From assembly GCF_013386825.1 (NCBI RefSeq), contig NZ_JACARC010000066.1:1-64000 (forward strand): DNA of 64,000 nt. The letters run 5' to 3'. Source of the DNA: Pseudomonas sp. IPO3778. GTDB taxonomy: Bacteria; Pseudomonadota; Gammaproteobacteria; Pseudomonadales; Pseudomonadaceae. The notes under the pieces were generated by a model that ran no database searches, was not told the DNA's origin, and was given only the letters and a program-made list of their open reading frames with translations. The stretch's first letter is position 1, and the number at the start of each line of letters is the position of its first letter. Both the position numbers and the translations under genes were made by a program. Below are positions 61,299 through 64,000 of this stretch, piece by piece.

Positions 61299-62969
61299 TT
61301 AGTGGTGCAGCAGCCAGTACAACAGCACCAGATTGATCAGCAACGACAGCGCGGCCAAGGTTTGCCAGACCTTCAGCGGCTCGCGCTCCAGTAAGGGTTT
61401 GGGCCGCAGGCTCAACTCGCGGCGGTCCGCCTGTTCCAGTACCCGCAACCATTCCTCGGCGGTTTCATAGCGTTGCTCAGGTGGCGCGGCGACTGCGCGT
61501 TCCAGGCTCTGTTGTAGCCAGTCGGGCAGGTCGGGGCGGTAACGGCTGGCGCTGACAGGCGTGCTGAACCTGGGCCGTTGGAACGCTTCGATTTCACCGT
61601 AGGGATAATGCCCGGTCAGCAGGTAATACAAGGTCACGCCGACGCTATACAGATCCTGCTGCGGGGTAGGGTGTTCGCCATTGAAGGCTTCCGGGGCGAT
61701 AAAGCTCGGCGTGCCCGGCAACAGGTGCGCACGATCCTCGGAGAGCCCGGGGCAGTAGGCCAGGCCGAAGTCCAGCACACGCAATTCGCCATCGTCGCCC
61801 AACAGCAGGTTTTCCGGCTTGATGTCGCGGTGCAGGATCTGCCGGCGATGCAGCAGCCCGACCGCGCGCAACAAGCGCTCCGCCAGGGATTGCCACTTCG
61901 CCAGGGGCAATGGGCCCTGCTGCTTGAACAGTTCGGCCAGGGTTTGCCCGGCGTATTCACGCATCACGTAGTACAAATGCTGACGACCACTGGCCGGATG
62001 GACTTCAGGAAACGCCCGGCCGGCGACACGGCGCAGGAACCATTCCTCCGACAGCAGCGCCTGGGCGGCGAATACGTCGTCGTCATGGCTGACCGGCAAG
62101 GTTTTCAACAGCCAGGCCTGTTGCTGGGCATCGCGCACCCGATAGAGCAGTGACTGGCGACTTTGCCCCAGCAGCGCTTCCACCTGCCAGCCTTCGAAAC
62201 GTTGGCCAGCTTTCAGGGGCGGCGGCAGTGGCCATTGCTGCAACTGCACCAGTGCATCCCCCAGGGTGGCGGCGCCGAGCTGGTCGACCCGCACCAGCAG
62301 GGCGCTGGCATTGTCCTGGCTTCCTGCCAGATGCGCGGCGCTGACCAGCGTGTTCACCGCCAGGTCCAGGTCCGACTGTTCCCGCAGGATCGCGCCAATG
62401 GCGTGATCCCCCAGGGTCGCCCACACACCGTCGCTGAGCAGCAGAAAACATTCGCCCGCCCGCAACTCGCCGTCGAGGAAATCCAGCACCAGATGCTGAT
62501 CCAGGCCCATGGCGCGCTTGAGCACATGCTGCATGCCCGGTTGTTCCCAGACGTGCTCTTCGCTGATGCGCTGCAACTCGCCGTCCAGCCAGCGATACAC
62601 TCGGCAATCCCCCACGTGGGCCAGGGTGAAACGCTGCCCGCGAAACACCAGGGCACTGAGGGTGGTCAGCAGTGGCAGGCCGCCACCGTTGGCCTGCAGC
62701 CAGCGATTCTGTGCCACCAGCAAGCGCTCCAGCGCCTGGGCCACGCCCCAGGTTTGTGGTGTGGCGTAGTAGTCCAGCGCCAGAGCCTGCAAGGTCGAGC
62801 GCGCGGCCAGCCCGCCATCGGCGCACTGGCTGACGCCGTCGGCGATGGCGCACAGGTAACCTTTGCTGGCGGCCAACTCAGGGGCGGGAGTGACCAGGCG
62901 CAAAGCGTCCTGGTTTTCTTCCCGCGGGCCCATGGCACTGGCCTGGGCGAAGCTCAGTTGCAGGGTCAT
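61299..62969 (-). CDS. PP2C phosphatase fused to Ser/Thr protein kinase, membrane-anchored
   Basis: A 556-residue fusion. The N-terminal PP2C phosphatase (about 1-230) has ENQDA, IADGVSQ, HVGDCRVYR, LSDGVW and QDNAS. The kinase (about 260-525) has K289, HRDIKPEN (D382) and DFG (D400), but the glycine loop is degenerate (LLGQSRQSLLY). A single C-terminal helix (about 535-555) anchors it. The ATG overlaps the transporter stop (TGATG). It is a constant part of the pseudomonad nitrate cluster; its target is unknown, the transporter being the obvious candidate. Confidence 0.88.
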   Translation of the reverse strand: MTLQLSFAQASAMGPREENQDALRLVTPAPELAASKGYLCAIADGVSQCADGGLAARSTLQALALDYYATPQTWGVAQALERLLVAQNRWLQANGGGLPLLTTLSALVFRGQRFTLAHVGDCRVYRWLDGELQRISEEHVWEQPGMQHVLKRAMGLDQHLVLDFLDGELRAGECFLLLSDGVWATLGDHAIGAILREQSDLDLAVNTLVSAAHLAGSQDNASALLVRVDQLGAATLGDALVQLQQWPLPPPLKAGQRFEGWQVEALLGQSRQSLLYRVRDAQQQAWLLKTLPVSHDDDVFAAQALLSEEWFLRRVAGRAFPEVHPASGRQHLYYVMREYAGQTLAELFKQQGPLPLAKWQSLAERLLRAVGLLHRRQILHRDIKPENLLLGDDGELRVLDFGLAYCPGLSEDRAHLLPGTPSFIAPEAFNGEHPTPQQDLYSVGVTLYYLLTGHYPYGEIEAFQRPRFSTPVSASRYRPDLPDWLQQSLERAVAAPPEQRYETAEEWLRVLEQADRRELSLRPKPLLEREPLKVWQTLAALSLLINLVLLYWLLHH

Positions 62970-64000
62970 CAGACCCGCGCAGCCGTCACGGCCGCCGAGC
63001 CCCAGGTGGTTCTCCAGCGGCGCTTGACGCCGTACAGGCCAAACCAGGCCAGCACGCCCAGGCTGGCGAACAACCACAGCGCCAGTTGATAGCTACCGGT
63101 GCTTTGCTTGATCGCACCCATGCCGGCCGCCAGGGCGAAACCGCCGATGCCGCCGGCCATACCGATCAGGCCGGTCATGACACCGATCTCCCGATGAAAA
63201 CGTTGTGGCACCAGTTGGAATACGGCGCCGTTACCCGCACCCAAACCGAGCATGGTGCAGACGAAAAGCGCCAGTGCCGCGTAGGAACTTGGCAGGTTAA
63301 AACCCACCGCCGCGATGCAGATCGCGGCCACGGCGTACATGCCGAGCAGGGTACGAATCCCGCCAAAACGGTCGGCCAGGGCGCCGCCCAAAGGCCGCAT
63401 CAGGCTGCCACCAAACACGCAGGCGGCGGTGTAGTAACCGGCGGTCACCGGGCTCAGGCCGTACTGGTCGTTGAAGTAGCCGGGCAGGGCGCTGGCCAGG
63501 CCGATAAACCCGCCGAAGGTCACGCTGTAGAAGAACATGAACCACCAGCTGTCGCGGTCGCCCAAGGCTTTGAAGTAGTCGGCCATGGACTTGGCTTTGG
63601 GCCGTTGGGGGGCATTGCGGGCGAGCCAGGCGAAGACGATCAGGGTCAGCACCAGTGGGATCAGCGCAAAGCCGAACACATTGCTCCAGCCAAACGCTGC
63701 GGCCAGTACCGGTGCCAATATCGCTGCAAATACCGTCCCGGAGTTGCCGGCGCCGGCGATGCCCATGGCCTTGCCCTGGTGTTCGGCGGGGTACCACTGG
63801 GACGCCAAAGGCAGTGCGACGGCAAACGATGCACCGGCCATGCCGAGGAACATGCCCAGCACCAAGGCTTGTTCGTAGCTGTGAATCCCCAGCTTCCAGG
63901 CGCCGAACAGGGCGCAGATGACAATCACCTGGCCAATCAGGCCGGCGGTCTTGGGGGAGAGTTTGTCGGCGAGCATGCCCATCAGGAAGCGCAGCACGGC
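62969..64000 (-). CDS. nasA: MFS nitrate/nitrite transporter, 5' end missing
   Basis: NarK/NasA-type importer cut by the window edge. The visible 343 or so residues begin mid-protein at LRFLMGMLADKLSPKTAGL (the MFS loop after helix 2), so about 60 N-terminal residues lie beyond 64000. Nitrate signatures GIAGAGNSGTVFAAI and LGLGAGNGAVFQLVP are clear. An ATG in the visible part is not the real start. It precedes the kinase-phosphatase gene with overlapping stop and start. Confidence 0.9.
   Translation of the reverse strand, partial: AVLRFLMGMLADKLSPKTAGLIGQVIVICALFGAWKLGIHSYEQALVLGMFLGMAGASFAVALPLASQWYPAEHQGKAMGIAGAGNSGTVFAAILAPVLAAAFGWSNVFGFALIPLVLTLIVFAWLARNAPQRPKAKSMADYFKALGDRDSWWFMFFYSVTFGGFIGLASALPGYFNDQYGLSPVTAGYYTAACVFGGSLMRPLGGALADRFGGIRTLLGMYAVAAICIAAVGFNLPSSYAALALFVCTMLGLGAGNGAVFQLVPQRFHREIGVMTGLIGMAGGIGGFALAAGMGAIKQSTGSYQLALWLFASLGVLAWFGLYGVKRRWRTTWGSAAVTAARV

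Overview
The window is a compact, GC-rich chromosome segment with no plasmid or phage genes. Gene order and protein content point to a Pseudomonas of the fluorescens group. Diagnostic blocks are the cob genes followed by a MarR/MFS/glutathione-peroxidase/FadL-like set, the GntR-prpB-prpC-acnD-prpF-prpD methylcitrate operon, ppsR/ppsA, the cmaX-crfX-cmpX-sigX-oprF cluster and the cobA-nitrate reductase-nirD-nirB-kinase-nitrate transporter cluster. Paired REP-type inverted repeats lie in many intergenic gaps. No tRNA, rRNA, CRISPR array or insertion sequence was found.

Layout. 1-3.1 kb: late cobalamin (nucleotide loop) genes cobU-cobT-cobC-cobS. 3.1-7.5 kb: a MarR regulator and its MFS target sharing a palindromic operator, a 39-codon membrane miniprotein, a periplasmic glutathione-peroxidase-like protein, a FadL-type porin and a hypothetical gene. 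7.7-9.1 kb: two small conserved proteins around an 850-base gap that holds an orphan leftward terminator and a DnaA-box-like dyad. 9.2-14.3 kb: rmuC and a giant SSS-domain hybrid kinase (MxtR/CrbS type). 14.4-18.6 kb: SDR/LysR pair, then a hydantoin-racemase-family protein with an NCS1 permease. 19-23 kb: cysH, thrH, higBA toxin-antitoxin, pabB. 22.9-26 kb: ATP-grasp ligase, membrane transglutaminase-like protein and retropepsin-like protease. 26.2-35 kb: propionate (2-methylcitrate) operon. 35.1-38.2 kb: an ABC transporter with a fused double permease and no binding protein. 38.4-45.5 kb: a sulfur-carrier/cysteine-type cluster. 45.6-50.8 kb: ppsR, ppsA, a hydrolase, rraA. 50.8-54.8 kb: cmaX-crfX-cmpX-sigX-oprF. 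54.8-64 kb: siroheme and assimilatory nitrate/nitrite reduction, ending inside a nitrate transporter cut by the window edge.

The part most likely to be a little-described system is 38.4-45.5 kb. One 619-residue protein carries, in order, a JAMM protease, a MoaD/ThiS-like sulfur carrier ending in Gly-Gly, a MoeB-type E1 and a rhodanese. It is in one leftward operon with an EamA exporter, a cysteine-synthase-like PLP enzyme, a serine acetyltransferase with an unusual C-terminal extension and an AlaX-type tRNA editing protein, divergent from a MocR-type PLP regulator. These are the parts needed for carrier-thiocarboxylate sulfur transfer onto O-acetylserine, as in the mycobacterial CysO/CysM/Mec+ route, packaged as a single polyprotein-like enzyme with export and a possible mistranslation safeguard.

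The nitrate region carries a textbook-like leftward leader: a sigma-54-type promoter, two hexaloop hairpins matching the ANTAR (NasT) target rule and an intrinsic terminator before nirB. Several regulator/operator pairs can be read directly, including MarR at 3.1 and 3.6 kb, GntR-type at 26.2 kb, HigBA at 21.3 kb and a MocR-type direct repeat at 44.0 kb.
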